Shown here piece by piece: positions 51,448 to 61,664 of a DNA stretch of 64,000 nt. The stretch's first letter is position 1, and every line of letters starts with the position of its first letter. The DNA comes from Nitzschia sp. DOCU1. Taxonomy: Eukaryota > Bacillariophyta > Bacillariophyceae > Bacillariales > Bacillariaceae. Made by a program: the position numbers and the translations under genes. The notes under the pieces were generated by a model. It was given only the letters and a program-made list of their open reading frames with translations, had not been told where the DNA came from and ran no database searches. The stretch is taken from contig OX596001.1 of NCBI GenBank assembly GCA_951394045.1, positions 310,001 to 374,000 on the forward strand, read 5' to 3'.

Positions 51448-51589
51448 TGTCAGGAGAAAGAAGAAGTGAGCTAGATGCTTACTACAATATCGGCACGGAG
51501 AGGATTGGATGGCCGTGGATGGCTGAGGTGTCAGACTCAATCTGACGTGGTCGGTCGACCTGATCGACTACTCCTACTCGATCCTGACC
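51448..51589 (-). repeat. 3' LTR of the retrotransposon
   Basis: 142 bp, identical to the other copy except at the innermost base. Its outer end is TGTCAGGAG on the plus strand, adjoining the target duplication TCCCA. Its inner end follows the purine tract. Confidence 0.92.
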
Positions 51590-51749
51590 TCCTCTTCGAC
51601 CGTATACGGAAGGTCTAACTACTCGGTCCGGCATCCCTCCTCTCAAGCATGGAGTCTACCTGAGAAAGAAAGAAACACCGGTAGGTGTCGGTGCAAGTAA
51701 CGCAACAACAAACCCGGACGAACGAATAAAAGGCAAAACGGTACAGGAA

Positions 51750-54700
51750 TCACGCCATGACATCGCGGACAAGCTCGTGGAAAATATTCTTCCCAAGGGC
51801 TTTGGTACAAGTGTCTGCCCAATTTTCGTTGGTCTTCACCCAATGCACATTTACGATCTTCGCTGCTACTGCTTCGCGGACGTAGTGGTAGCTGATCGCA
51901 ATGTGCTTCTTCTTTAGATCACTGTGAGGGATCGATGCGTTTTGGATGACACTGGCATTATCGCCATAAAGCAGTGTGGCCTTGGGAACTGGTACACCCA
52001 AACAACGCAACATGTACCTGACAGAGATCGCTTCTTCAACCGCCGATCGCATCGCCATGAATTCTGCGCAATAAGTCGACGTCGCGATGCATTCTTGACG
52101 TCGGCTCATCCACAAAACTGGTGTACAACCTACAAAAACAATCAACCCGGTAATAGAGCGACGGGTGACTTTGTCATGGGCGTGGTCGGCATCAAAGAAG
52201 ATCGAAGATTCGAGCTCCAATCCGTACGCCGTTGGTAAATCTGGATCAACATCTTCCTTCGCGTCTGGGTAATCCTCTAGAAAATCCGGGTGGAACGAAT
52301 CGGTTTTGAGGGCCTCGTCGACAGTGAGAAGTGGGCGTGAATCCAAAACCAAGCGACGATTGGGGTATTGCTTTAAATATCTGAAGAGATACAAGGCCAA
52401 TTCCAAATGCCTTTCCCGCAGCGCCGCAGAAAAGCGACTTAGGGAAGAGACAGCGAAAGAAATGTCCAAACGTCCGATTGTAGTGGCCCATTGGGCCATG
52501 CCAATTAACATTTGGTATCGCTGGCGACCGGAGGCATCTAGAAGTGGACTGTCATCCAATTCAGGATGTTCACCCTCGGGTAAGGGTGTTTGTTTTGTAT
52601 GCAAAAATTCACCATCTGGGAGTAAGGCTTCGATACGGCGAAGACACTCCTTAATGTAAGTATTGCATCCCAAAACCCACGCTTTCTCACTAGGCGACCA
52701 GTTGTAGTCATTGCCCAAATAGTAAGAAGGCGGGCCCACTGTCTTTAATAGAAAAGTGCCGGCAATTGTATCAACCCATCGCTGGGGATCGCGAGCCACC
52801 ACCTTAAAATCATCGACGTGGGTGCATATGTAGTCGTACCCGTCTTTCTCGTGGCGCAGTCTCATCCACACATCGCGGTCATAGCGAGTGGGAAAGAACC
52901 CTAGCTTCCGAAGAAAGTCGGCAAAAGTGGCTCTGAAAGCACGCGATGATGAACGAAGTCCATAAAGAGCTTTGTTCAATACCACGATGTCGCCATCCCT
53001 CTCACCGAATTCGGGTCCAGCACGGGACCAGATTTTCTCTAGGCATTTCGCAGTGATAAAGGCGTTGCCAATATCGCCACAAAGAGTCTTGAGTCCATCT
53101 CGATGTGCTATCAGGTCCAACAATCGGACGCTGATCCCCTTCACCACAGTAGACCGTGTGCTAATGCCAGTAGCATCAACAACGTGGCCACCTGCGATAA
53201 GGCGTGCTTTACGCCTCAAATCCTGTTTGACTTCAAAAATCATTCGGAGCGGAGCGAACTTGTAATCAGACCCAGGCTTGTAATCGGGCCGATGAAAGTG
53301 AAAACACTCCAATTGGATGAGGGTGGAAATTTCCTTTTCCATTGCATCTTTCCAGTAGGTCGTACCACTTTCACGGTCGAACTCTAAAGCCTCACCAACA
53401 TTCCAAGGAAGTTTGACACCATACTTGACTTCAACCGGACGGCGGTTTCTGCCAGGTTTGGTTTTCTTCTTGCGACGACGTTGACCTGCTGATTGGTCAG
53501 TTGGCGAACGTCGCAGCAAGCGCATCTTCCTTGCAACGCCATCCTGATCGTGGACCAAAATGGTTGTAGGAAGATAGGTTTCGTCTTGTTCATGTCGTTC
53601 ATAGGTACCACCAGCAGAACGAAGAATACGACGAAGCAACCGAGACACACGTCGGAGGAATGAACAAGACCATCGTTGGTACCGCCCAGAAGAATATTTG
53701 GGATCATTCGTTCCAACGCGATTATCCCGAATGTACTTGGCGGCTTCCATAGGAAAATCCTTTTTGACTAAATCAAAAGGTTGCCAAGATGTTTCATCAG
53801 TCTTCCATCTGATCTCAAACACCAATACACCGTCATCTCGAAATTTGTGGGAAACAATTGAGTCGAACAATTCATCCTCTGGATCCAAATCCGCAATTTG
53901 GTCCAGGTGACGTGCTACTTCATCCGGCGCGACACCATCTGTAATGTGATCGGTGTCGTCTTCATCTTCATCGTCACTGTCTTGTGTGACAGGGACAACG
54001 GGAGGTCGATTCGCTGACGCCCGAGGTTCCGGATCCGTAGTGAAACCAACAGGGTTGGAATCGATTGGTGCCGAAGTAGCAAAATGTACCGAATTCTTGG
54101 AAAGTTGGACGGGGCTGGTGTGGACAATGGAAGTCCGGGACTCCTCCTCTGTAACTACCGGCTGTTGCGGTTCAGTAGTAGCAACCGAGGATGTCACATC
54201 CATCTCCTCTGAATCAATTAAACGAGGACGCTTGAAGACAGGTCCGTACACCTCGACTGCAAGATCATCGAAATCAATAACAGGGTCTGGATTAATAGAC
54301 TCACGCTCGACGTTCTTCCGGTTACTAAATGAAGGCTGAACTGTAGTAGTATCAAGCACGTCATCGTTCACATCGTCTAGCGGAGTCTTGCCATCATTCT
54401 TGAAAAATTGGAGGGGTCGCCCACTCCTGTCTTCCACCACAGGAGCTTGTTCGCGAGGGAACCGGCGCCGAATAACCGAACGAGTTAGAATCAATGCTTT
54501 CTCGTTGGGTGATGATGGCTCTGTTATAATAATATAACAGAATGCGTCCCCCGAGTGTTGAGCCACGCCAAGGAACCGGGCAGGCATCATCTTTGCTCGG
54601 GGAAACGATCGTCGCGGTGTATAATACCACACGTGACAGTAAAATGGATAGCAAAAAACGCTAATGTCCGGAGTATCACCAAAATGTCGCTCATGAGGAG

Positions 54701-56189
54701 TTCTCCATGCAAGGCTACGTCGAGCAGTGCAGGAACGAACCAACGCAACAAACTCCAAGGCATAACATCACAGTTCCAATGGGGCACCAGAAATCAACAA
54801 CAGTTGGGTAGTAGCAAGTTTGAGCATGCCACCGCGCCGTTCTGATGTATTCTCGTTGGGGTGGTGTGGTTCGGTGAACTCTTGTTCAATGAGGAAACGA
54901 CACAATTCTTTGAGCATCGCCTTGCTCTTAAATTCTTTTGCGTTGTCAGATTTAAGCACTCGTGGAATGCCACAAGCTTGGACAAAAGGAACAATGGTAG
55001 TTGGAGCTTGTGACTTCCTCCTCATTAAAATAGGCAAATCATAACCAGAACCCTTGAAACTGTAAAGCTGAAAACACGTATATCCCCGAATTGACTTCAA
55101 GGACGAGAAAAACGTATCCATGTAGGCAACATCATTGCGACGGATGTAACGTAATTCCGGTATGCGGGTTTTCAAATGATCACGCATAATCTCACGAGTT
55201 TCAGACTCAACCGAGGGAACGAGTTGGGTGGTGGCTTTCAAAGTCATGGACACGACAGCATCAGGCGGGTACCCAAGATTACGCTTCCAATCAAGAGACT
55301 CCTCTGACTGGATACGCCGGGAATGAAAACGCCTGGTGGGGTCATAGTCATGCTCCGAAGTCAACACCAGTTTCGGAAGAGTGGCCAATTCCTCATCCGA
55401 AATTTCTTCAAGTCGATAGTAGCACTTGGATCCGTCAAAGAAAAATGGAACGACATGGCTGCCAAAGCGAGAACTCTGGGTACCAGGAAAACCCCGAACA
55501 TCACGTTCTTCAGTAGAACGATCATCCACGGCGTTTCCCGGAACACGACATGCCTGGTGGATAGCCAGCAGAGATTCGTACTGTTCCTCTGACGCATCAT
55601 AAAGTGCCTGGTGGGCTATGGCACAATAGGCCCTACCCTTTTCGTCAATCAGCTTTGCCGCCCCTGAAACCACAGGAAATTGCGATCCAGCATGGCGTCC
55701 AGCCAAAGCGCCAAGTAACACCACAGTATGTCCTGTTTGGTGTAAAACACGCCAAATGAATCCAAGGAGAGTCTGATCACAACCACTGTCGGCTACCAAT
55801 ATGGGAATAGTGATAGCAGGCGATGGAGTGATACGCCGTAGAGTCCGGATGGGACCCTCTTCCTGTCCTTGTCATTCCTGGAAAGCCGTTGTCACAACCT
55901 TCCGACTCTTCCTTGTCATGATCCGCTTTTGGACCTTGGTCCTGGGCGGTTCAGTCGACGACTCGTCATCGTCAGACTCATTGGACTTGGTTTTAGCTTG
56001 GTTGTCATCGTTTGTCGACTTGGATTGCGAACGACGACTGCGCTTTTTGTTATTTTGGTGTTTCTTTTTATCTTGCCACGAGCGATGGGCAGGATTTTCG
56101 ACACGTTGAGAAACAACAATCACTCCAAATTCTTCGTCAAGTTTCGTCTCCGAAATACGCTTATGGTGCGCAGCATTACAAAACAGCAT
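51750..56189 (-). pseudogene. pol: Copia pol (protease-integrase-chromodomain-RT-RNase H) with two in-frame stops
   Basis: One frame of 1480 codons runs from 56189 to 51750, interrupted by TGA at 55872-55874 and at 54768-54770. The first segment is a basic/Ser-rich linker (KKKHQNNKKRSRRSQSK). After the first stop come the protease motif ADSGCDQT (about 55795) and the integrase core, with LKSDNAKEF and the PNENTSE region supplying the second Asp and Glu. After the second stop come a chromodomain-like segment (about 53714-53873), the RT with KALYGLRSSSRAF and THVDDF (the YVDD-type active site), and an RNase H region with FFDADHAHD and ATSTYCAEFMA. Both stops are single-base changes consistent with transitions, or one could be read through. 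As it stands pol is broken. Confidence 0.85.
53714..53873 (-). other. Chromodomain-like segment inside the copia pol
   Basis: The translated segment (KFRDDGVLVFEIRWKTDETS, then WQPFDLVKKDFPMEAAKYI) has the chromodomain pattern: a strand, V-x-x-x-W, W-x-P-x-x-L and a final helix. It lies between integrase and reverse transcriptase, preceded by a long acidic linker. Chromodomains in retroelements can steer integration to marked chromatin. Confidence 0.65.
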
Positions 56190-57420
56190 TACGCCAAGAG
56201 TTCAAGTGGTTGTAAAACCCCTTCATAACCTTCTTCCAAGAATTAGGAAATGCTGGGATTTTCCAAGGAGTAATTTTATTATACGAGGAGGTGCTTGACG
56301 CAGCAGACGAAGACTGTGCGCGACGAGAAGTACTGGTGGACGAAACACCATCAATGGTCGTAGTCTGCGCACCATCTTTGATGTTGATGGAGGCTTCCTT
56401 ATTGCGCAAATCCATTAGGATCTCGTCGACAGTACGGGACGGCTCATTTACAATCCTGTCCCTAATGGTGTCGTAAGCGTCATCCTGGATAGCGACGAGC
56501 AAAAGGGCTTGCAAAGTATCATTGTCTTTTGCGAGTTTTGCTTTCTTGTGATTAAGATTTGTGATGCACCCCTGAAAGTCGGCAATAAACTGGGTTGCCG
56601 TCACGGAGGCATCGAGACGCAATTGCAACAACTTTTGTACCTCTAGGAGGGTAGCATTGGCCTTTTCCATGTGGGTATCGTAATAAGTAGCCAACGCATG
56701 CCACAACTTGTATGCGTCATAATCACCAGCATGGTCCATGCGCTGTGCATGTTCACGGGCGTGGCCCTTCTGAAGAGCAGTTCGCAACCCGAAGAACACA
56801 CTGGCAGAGACCTGTTTGTTGGACACGTAATAGTCCTTGTCCTCAATAGCCAAAAGCAGCATATACTGGCCAAGGAGGTTCTTCACAGTGTCGCGCCACT
56901 TAAAATATTCCTCACCAAGACCCGAAAATTCAGGCAAAGTTGGCATGGTCTTCTTAGAGTCACCGGTAGAAGAATCAAAAGTGACACTACGAGGCGTTAC
57001 TGACTCCTTACGCTTGGAGTCAACCAAAGCCACAATGGAGCTAAGATCAGTGTTCTGCTCCAAGGATTTGGAAAACTTCGAATACTCAACAATGTATTCC
57101 AATTGACGAATTGCCAACAAGGATCCCAAAGGGTTGTGGACATTGTCCACTTTCAACTTCTTCAGAGCATCTTCCACATCCTTAGAGGATAAGACCTTCA
57201 AACTGGCGAAATTACGCACACCCCAGTCTTTAAACAACGCGTCAAGAGCCGAAACGACGGAGTTATCACCCGGTTCATCGATAAGTTTGGCGATGGTTTC
57301 GAGTGATTTCGCGTCGAAAAACGTTTGCCCCAAAGCGCCACCCAGAACACGAGGGGTAACAAAGAGCGGGCTACCAGGACGGTGTGGGCTGCCAGGACTG
57401 TTGGGTGCGTTAGTCGACAT
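56176..57420 (-). CDS. gag: Copia gag polyprotein
   Basis: The product is 414 aa with ATG at 57420, 29 bp inside the 5' LTR's inner edge. The middle part (residues 150-330) is the usual copia Gag core (retrotran_gag / UBN2 type), with YFKWRDTVKNLLGQYMLL, MDHAGDYDAYKLWHALATYY, LEVQKLLQLRLDASVTATQF and QALLLVAIQDDAYDTIRDRI. The C-terminus is Ser/Thr/Arg-rich. No CCHC zinc knuckle is visible before the stop or at the start of the pol frame. The pol frame overlaps the end of gag in the +1 phase, so Gag-Pol would need a +1 shift near 56180-56200. Confidence 0.85.
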   Translation of the reverse strand: MSTNAPNSPGSPHRPGSPLFVTPRVLGGALGQTFFDAKSLETIAKLIDEPGDNSVVSALDALFKDWGVRNFASLKVLSSKDVEDALKKLKVDNVHNPLGSLLAIRQLEYIVEYSKFSKSLEQNTDLSSIVALVDSKRKESVTPRSVTFDSSTGDSKKTMPTLPEFSGLGEEYFKWRDTVKNLLGQYMLLLAIEDKDYYVSNKQVSASVFFGLRTALQKGHAREHAQRMDHAGDYDAYKLWHALATYYDTHMEKANATLLEVQKLLQLRLDASVTATQFIADFQGCITNLNHKKAKLAKDNDTLQALLLVAIQDDAYDTIRDRIVNEPSRTVDEILMDLRNKEASINIKDGAQTTTIDGVSSTSTSRRAQSSSAASSTSSYNKITPWKIPAFPNSWKKVMKGFYNHLNSWRNAVL

Positions 57421-57448
57421 CGATAGAGCTAAAAGGAACGCTGTTAAT

Positions 57449-57590
57449 CGTCAGGAGAAAGAAGAAGTGAGCTAGATGCTTACTACAATATCGGCACGGA
57501 GAGGATTGGATGGCCGTGGATGGCTGAGGTGTCAGACTCAATCTGACGTGGTCGGTCGACCTGATCGACTACTCCTACTCGATCCTGACA
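57449..57590 (-). repeat. 5' LTR of the retrotransposon
   Basis: 142 bp, ending in TCCTGACA on the plus strand next to the TCCCA duplication. The shared 140 bp are identical to the left copy. The region between it and gag (57421-57448) should hold the primer-binding site. No obvious match to the usual initiator Met tRNA end was seen. Confidence 0.92.
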
Positions 57591-58716
57591 TCCCAGTTCG
57601 CCACGAACTCAGGTTCCGACGATGTACTTTTGGCCTATCGGCGCTTCGGCGCGAAAAGCTCCTCCTCCAATGCGAGTAAAAATAGTTATCCAGTATGATA
57701 CCTATGATACCTTGAGAACATAGCATCGTGGTCGAATATAACCCGGATCTACGCTCAGTGGATTGTTGTAGTCGCAACCTTCAAGATGGTCGCAGTCGTT
57801 GCGACGAAGACTATCTAGCTGCTACTACTGCCAATACAACATGGCAAAGCATGAACTCAAGAATCCATGCCTTGCCATACGACGAAATTCTAGTCACATC
57901 ATTGCTTCCGACGCGTAGCTACGGTAGTTCCTACCTAGTACAGCAGCAGAGGACGACGACTTTCTTCGTTTCGCGGCAGCAGCCATGAGTGATGGTTGAG
58001 AACCCGCAAAGCGGAGGTTCGCCGCAAGTCTCTAGAGATGGGAAGGAATCAGGGCGAAATGGGGTATCAATCGACGGAACATCGACAATGCGATTCTTTC
58101 GCCATCGATCTTCGAACCCTACGACAGGCGAAAGTTCGCCGCCTATTTCCATTACTCGGTAGCGGCAGCAAGGACAAATGGGGAAACGAATAGGCCTAGT
58201 TTCGCTGCCAATTTCTAGAGGGGAAGGAATCAGGGCGAAAGGGGTTAACAATCGACGGAGTGGACATGATCGAGAATGATTATTCCGCCAGCGATCGTCG
58301 AACCTTACAGGTCCGCGGAAGTTCGCGCCAGTTTCTGCTGGTTAGGGGGCAACTACTAGGAACTAGGATAAGATGGGGAAACTATAGTAATATTTACAGT
58401 ATTGACATGGTATATTTGTCGGCAGTTGGCATTGCGGTGGTAGAGGATAGAATTGTAGCAGCAGCATAGCAGGAAGTGAAAGGATGATCGGAAAGGAGAT
58501 TGTGACGTCACAACGTCTTTCATTCTCCATTCACAATCGCTGTTTGGGGGTCTGTTGGTCAAACCCTCTCTCTAAAGTTGTAGCGTTCATTGGGATCATG
58601 GTTGTTACCAAGAGAAGAAAACATCCATCAAGGGGTAGTCCCAACCACAAGAGCGGTGCACGGCAGTTGAGCCATGTCTTATGTTGCCTTTGCACCCTCA
58701 GATAACGAGAAACCCC
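57591..58716. repeat. Intergenic region with a diverged direct duplication (about 181-bp period)
   Basis: Two diverged copies begin near 58030 and 58211. Each has TCTAGAG(A/G)...GGGAAGGAATCAGGGCGAAA, ATCGACGGA and TCGAACC(C/T)TAC, then CGAAAGTTCGC(C/G) or GGAAGTTCGCG. No supported gene. The rest, 57591-58010 and 58350-58716, holds only short frames without domain signal. Confidence 0.5.
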
Positions 58717-59010
58717 TTACACAGGGTTGATATCTACAAAGTGTCCCCATGTGGAATCTTGATACGTTTCGTCTTCGAATGAGCTCTCTGTTGCCACAGA
58801 TGATGGTGGATTCGGAGAGATAGAACCGGAACCAATGTATTGAGCTACGCCGCCTCCCCGGTTGGAGTATCTGCTGCTGCCCCTGGATGAGCCATCCCCT
58901 CTCCGAGAGAAGTACGATGACGACGTTGTCGAAGAGGACGATCGACTCATCGATCCCATCTTTCGGATCCGTTGAGAAGAAGAAAGGGTGCTAGTGTAAA
59001 TGCCCGGCAT
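58717..59010 (-). CDS. Small Ser-rich protein with C-terminal WGHFVDI motif (member 2)
   Basis: The product is 97 aa with ATG at 59010. It begins MPGIYTSTLSSSQRIRKMGSM and is followed by a Ser/Arg/Gly-rich region (SRRGDGSSRGSSRYSNRGGG). It then has a short acidic stretch (ESSFEDETYQ) and ends STWGHFVDINPV. The start, the MGxM-x-RS block and the C-terminal WGHFVDI match the 85-aa protein at 42743-43000, 16 kb away on the other strand, while the middle is not alignable. No signal peptide or membrane segment. Function unknown. Conserved termini with a variable Ser-rich centre suggest two short binding motifs on a flexible linker. Confidence 0.75.
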   Translation of the reverse strand: MPGIYTSTLSSSQRIRKMGSMSRSSSSTTSSSYFSRRGDGSSRGSSRYSNRGGGVAQYIGSGSISPNPPSSVATESSFEDETYQDSTWGHFVDINPV

Positions 59011-61664
59011 GGTTGTATCGTTTCGTTGTTTGGTATTTTGTGGTGATTGGGAAAGACGAGCCTCTTTTTGGTTGGGCTCTATGCGTCAAATGCTCTGGCG
59101 TTTTCGAAGGAAGTTGTGATGTGGCCAATTATGGATATTGGCGTCTCTAGCTTCCTTCAACGATTTTGGATCAGCGAGATGGATGCCCCAAGTCGCATTC
59201 TTGGATGGTACGATCGCCCATTCGTGGTAAGTTTCCTCGCGAAAGTGTATGTGGGATTTCGCTACCTTCGAAGTTTCCAAAAACATAACACGTCAGACAC
59301 GTCAGAACGAAATTGCAGACACCTTCCCCTTCTTTGTTTAAGGTCCACGTCAATTGACTGGGAATTTAGAGCAGAATTCGCCGAGAACGTTAAATGAAGT
59401 GTGGCAGGGATTCATTCTCCAATATCATAGTTGATGTCCCTCAGAACATTCTGATCAGTCGATTGACCAATTAAAAACCCAGAAATTATGCGGTGGCAGG
59501 GTGGAAATGTGACGTGGGTTTCTACCTCGGGAGGGTAGAAAGAAACACAACTGCCTGCACTACTGCTTTCCTCATACTTGCACTACTGACTGTCTGTCTG
59601 CCTGAGGGTCATCCTGGCGCGAAGTTTAGAGCATGATGTACCTAGTGTACTATCTACGGACGATCGGTACAAACATCACTTATACTATAAAGGGCGATAA
59701 CGGCTATCTACCTGGAAAGGCAGCTGAGTCGCATGACTCATCCGACTTTTTCACCCATTATTAGTTTGGTTAAAGTCGACATGGGGCGGCGGACGAAGAA
59801 GAGCGAGAATGGACCCCCTGGCACCTTTTGAATGGAACTAGTTCTACGGGAGGTAGGTTTTCAAGACAGCGTAGAGTACGCACTTTCTAGTTATTGTTAA
59901 AGCGATGTAAGAGCTTAATGGGCAACTACTCAGTAGTGCTGGAAAATTGTGAAGAGTACAAAGTAATGCTGGTATCATACACGCCAAACCTAAGGCATGG
60001 CATGTGCCTTACTGTTCGATTCATGCTCGACAGAACAGCGAGGTGGTGGACGTGACGTCTCATTACTTCTCGAGCCTAGCCGATTCTTCATTCCCGTAGC
60101 GCTTCCGGACAACCGAGAAAGCAGCGCGTCGATGGCACCTTCGGCGTACTATTGCCACGATGGAGGATCCTTGATCCAAAGCTTAGTTTTTGATGTGTCG
60201 TCAGCCGCTTTTCCGGACATTTACTTGAGCCGGTATTTCCTATTATTAGATCTCGTAACCCACTGCGTTCCAGTTCTGCAATCCTCAAATCACAGGATGA
60301 ATCTTCGTTTTCGTTCATCTTTTTCCTGGCAATGAATAATGTCCCCTGGATAACACATACAGATTTACGAGCCCCATGACCACAACGACAAAAACAACAA
60401 CAACAAGTCTGGTGAGGAGGTCCCGCACGTCGGTCGTAGCCCGTGGACACAAAAATGTCGAATGAAGCACAACTGAAAAATGCACCCCCCAAGACTTTGT
60501 GGATGCGCGAGGCTTCAACAATATGAAATCTCTCCTCCAAATGGACTATAGTTTCGACCAAACCACATTCCGCCAAAGAGGCCTGTGTTGTCTTAGATTA
60601 TAATCATTTTGGTGGGTGAAACGATGATACCGCACCGCCGCCAGGCAGTGGAAATTGCACTCCTAATGCATACTTTAGTGGTAGGATCCCTTTATTTACA
60701 TACATAAGACCACAAAAATTGAAACAAACGAGCAAACGGGTGAGAATTGATTTCACACAATTGCATCAAAATGTTCCCTGAAACTTCTATACTCAAGGAT
60801 TGACGGTAGAGCTCAAATCCTCAAGCTGTTGGTGCAGGGCCACGATCTCCCCCCTGTGAGTGATGGATAATCAAATGGTGGATATTTCACTTGTCCATCA
60901 AAGAACAGAGGGATATGTTAATTCATCGATGCAAAACGCACTTTCTTACCATAGTTCAGAGCAACAAGCTTCCACCACGACCTTGCATCGCGCAGTACCT
61001 AGAACGGCAGGCGCCACCTCCTCGTCGTCGTGAATGGCATTCTTCGTGTTCTTCTAGATAAATCATCACCACTCTCCAGCCCAGTTTATCTTGTGCAGCT
61101 CGTATATGAAAAGGTGGTGTCGCAAAAGTCTTTGGGACAACATCGTCGGTCTCTTGTGACGTGTACAGTAGTAGTTGCTTGCAAAGGAGGGGCGTGCAAT
61201 CGCCGCCACACGGGCCGACGGCGGCCGGCCAGGTTGCCGACTTCGACTGAAAGGAGTGCTATTTTTTGGCGCGCCCAGAAAATGTGACGTCATTCTAGCC
61301 AATTTCATCTTATTCAGAGCTGTAGATAGACATTTAGTTTCCCGCGTCAAAAGTACGTCAGGCATGTCGCAGTGCCGATGGAATGAGAACGGAACAAAAT
61401 TCATTGGTCGAGAATTTTGGATCCTGAATTTACGTGTCAATTTGTGTGTGTGAAAGGATCGCTCGCCAATCCCCATCACCCATCACTTCTCATCTCAAAA
61501 CATCAAACGAAGAATCCAAACGCCGATCACCATCCATCCATCGACACGATACGATCCATTGATACTGCTGACAATAACATCACGTTGTGCATTGCGATCC
61601 CACAGTGCACTCACCCCCTTGAAATAGCAGCAGTTGCAAAGTACTACGAAGGACTCTTCTTGCC
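59011..61664. other. Long intergenic region without a supported gene
   Basis: About 2.65 kb. Frames at 59047-59397 and 59997-60335 on plus and 60088-60576 on minus are open but overlap each other and lack domain, targeting or repeat signals. The last 200 bases before 61665 are C/A-rich with CATCACCCATCACT-like runs and probably form the promoter and leader of the next gene. Confidence 0.4.

Larger units (their letters stand above)
51448..57590 (-). mobile_element. Ty1/copia-type LTR retrotransposon (CoDi-like), 6143 bp
   Basis: The element reads on the minus strand. It has two 142-bp LTRs, identical over 140 bp. Ends are TG...CA, with an 8-bp terminal inverted repeat (TGTCAGGA / TCCTGACA), and the element is flanked by a 5-bp target duplication TCCCA at 51443-51447 and 57591-57595. 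Internal order is Gag, protease, integrase, chromodomain-like segment, reverse transcriptase and RNase H, which is the copia order (integrase before RT). A purine-rich tract (GAAGAGGAGG on the coding strand) precedes the 3' LTR. Identical LTRs suggest a recent insertion, yet the pol frame has two in-frame TGA codons. The integrase/RT sequence style fits diatom CoDi elements, an assignment from memory of the family rather than a search. Confidence 0.95.

Noticed and set aside
56150..56230. CCHC zinc knuckle at the gag/pol junction
   Set aside because: Cys and His residues occur but not in C-x2-C-x4-H-x4-C spacing in any frame.
60088..60576. 162-codon minus-strand frame with a Cys cluster
   Set aside because: It begins with a non-ATG codon, overlaps an opposing frame, and no family or targeting signal is visible.
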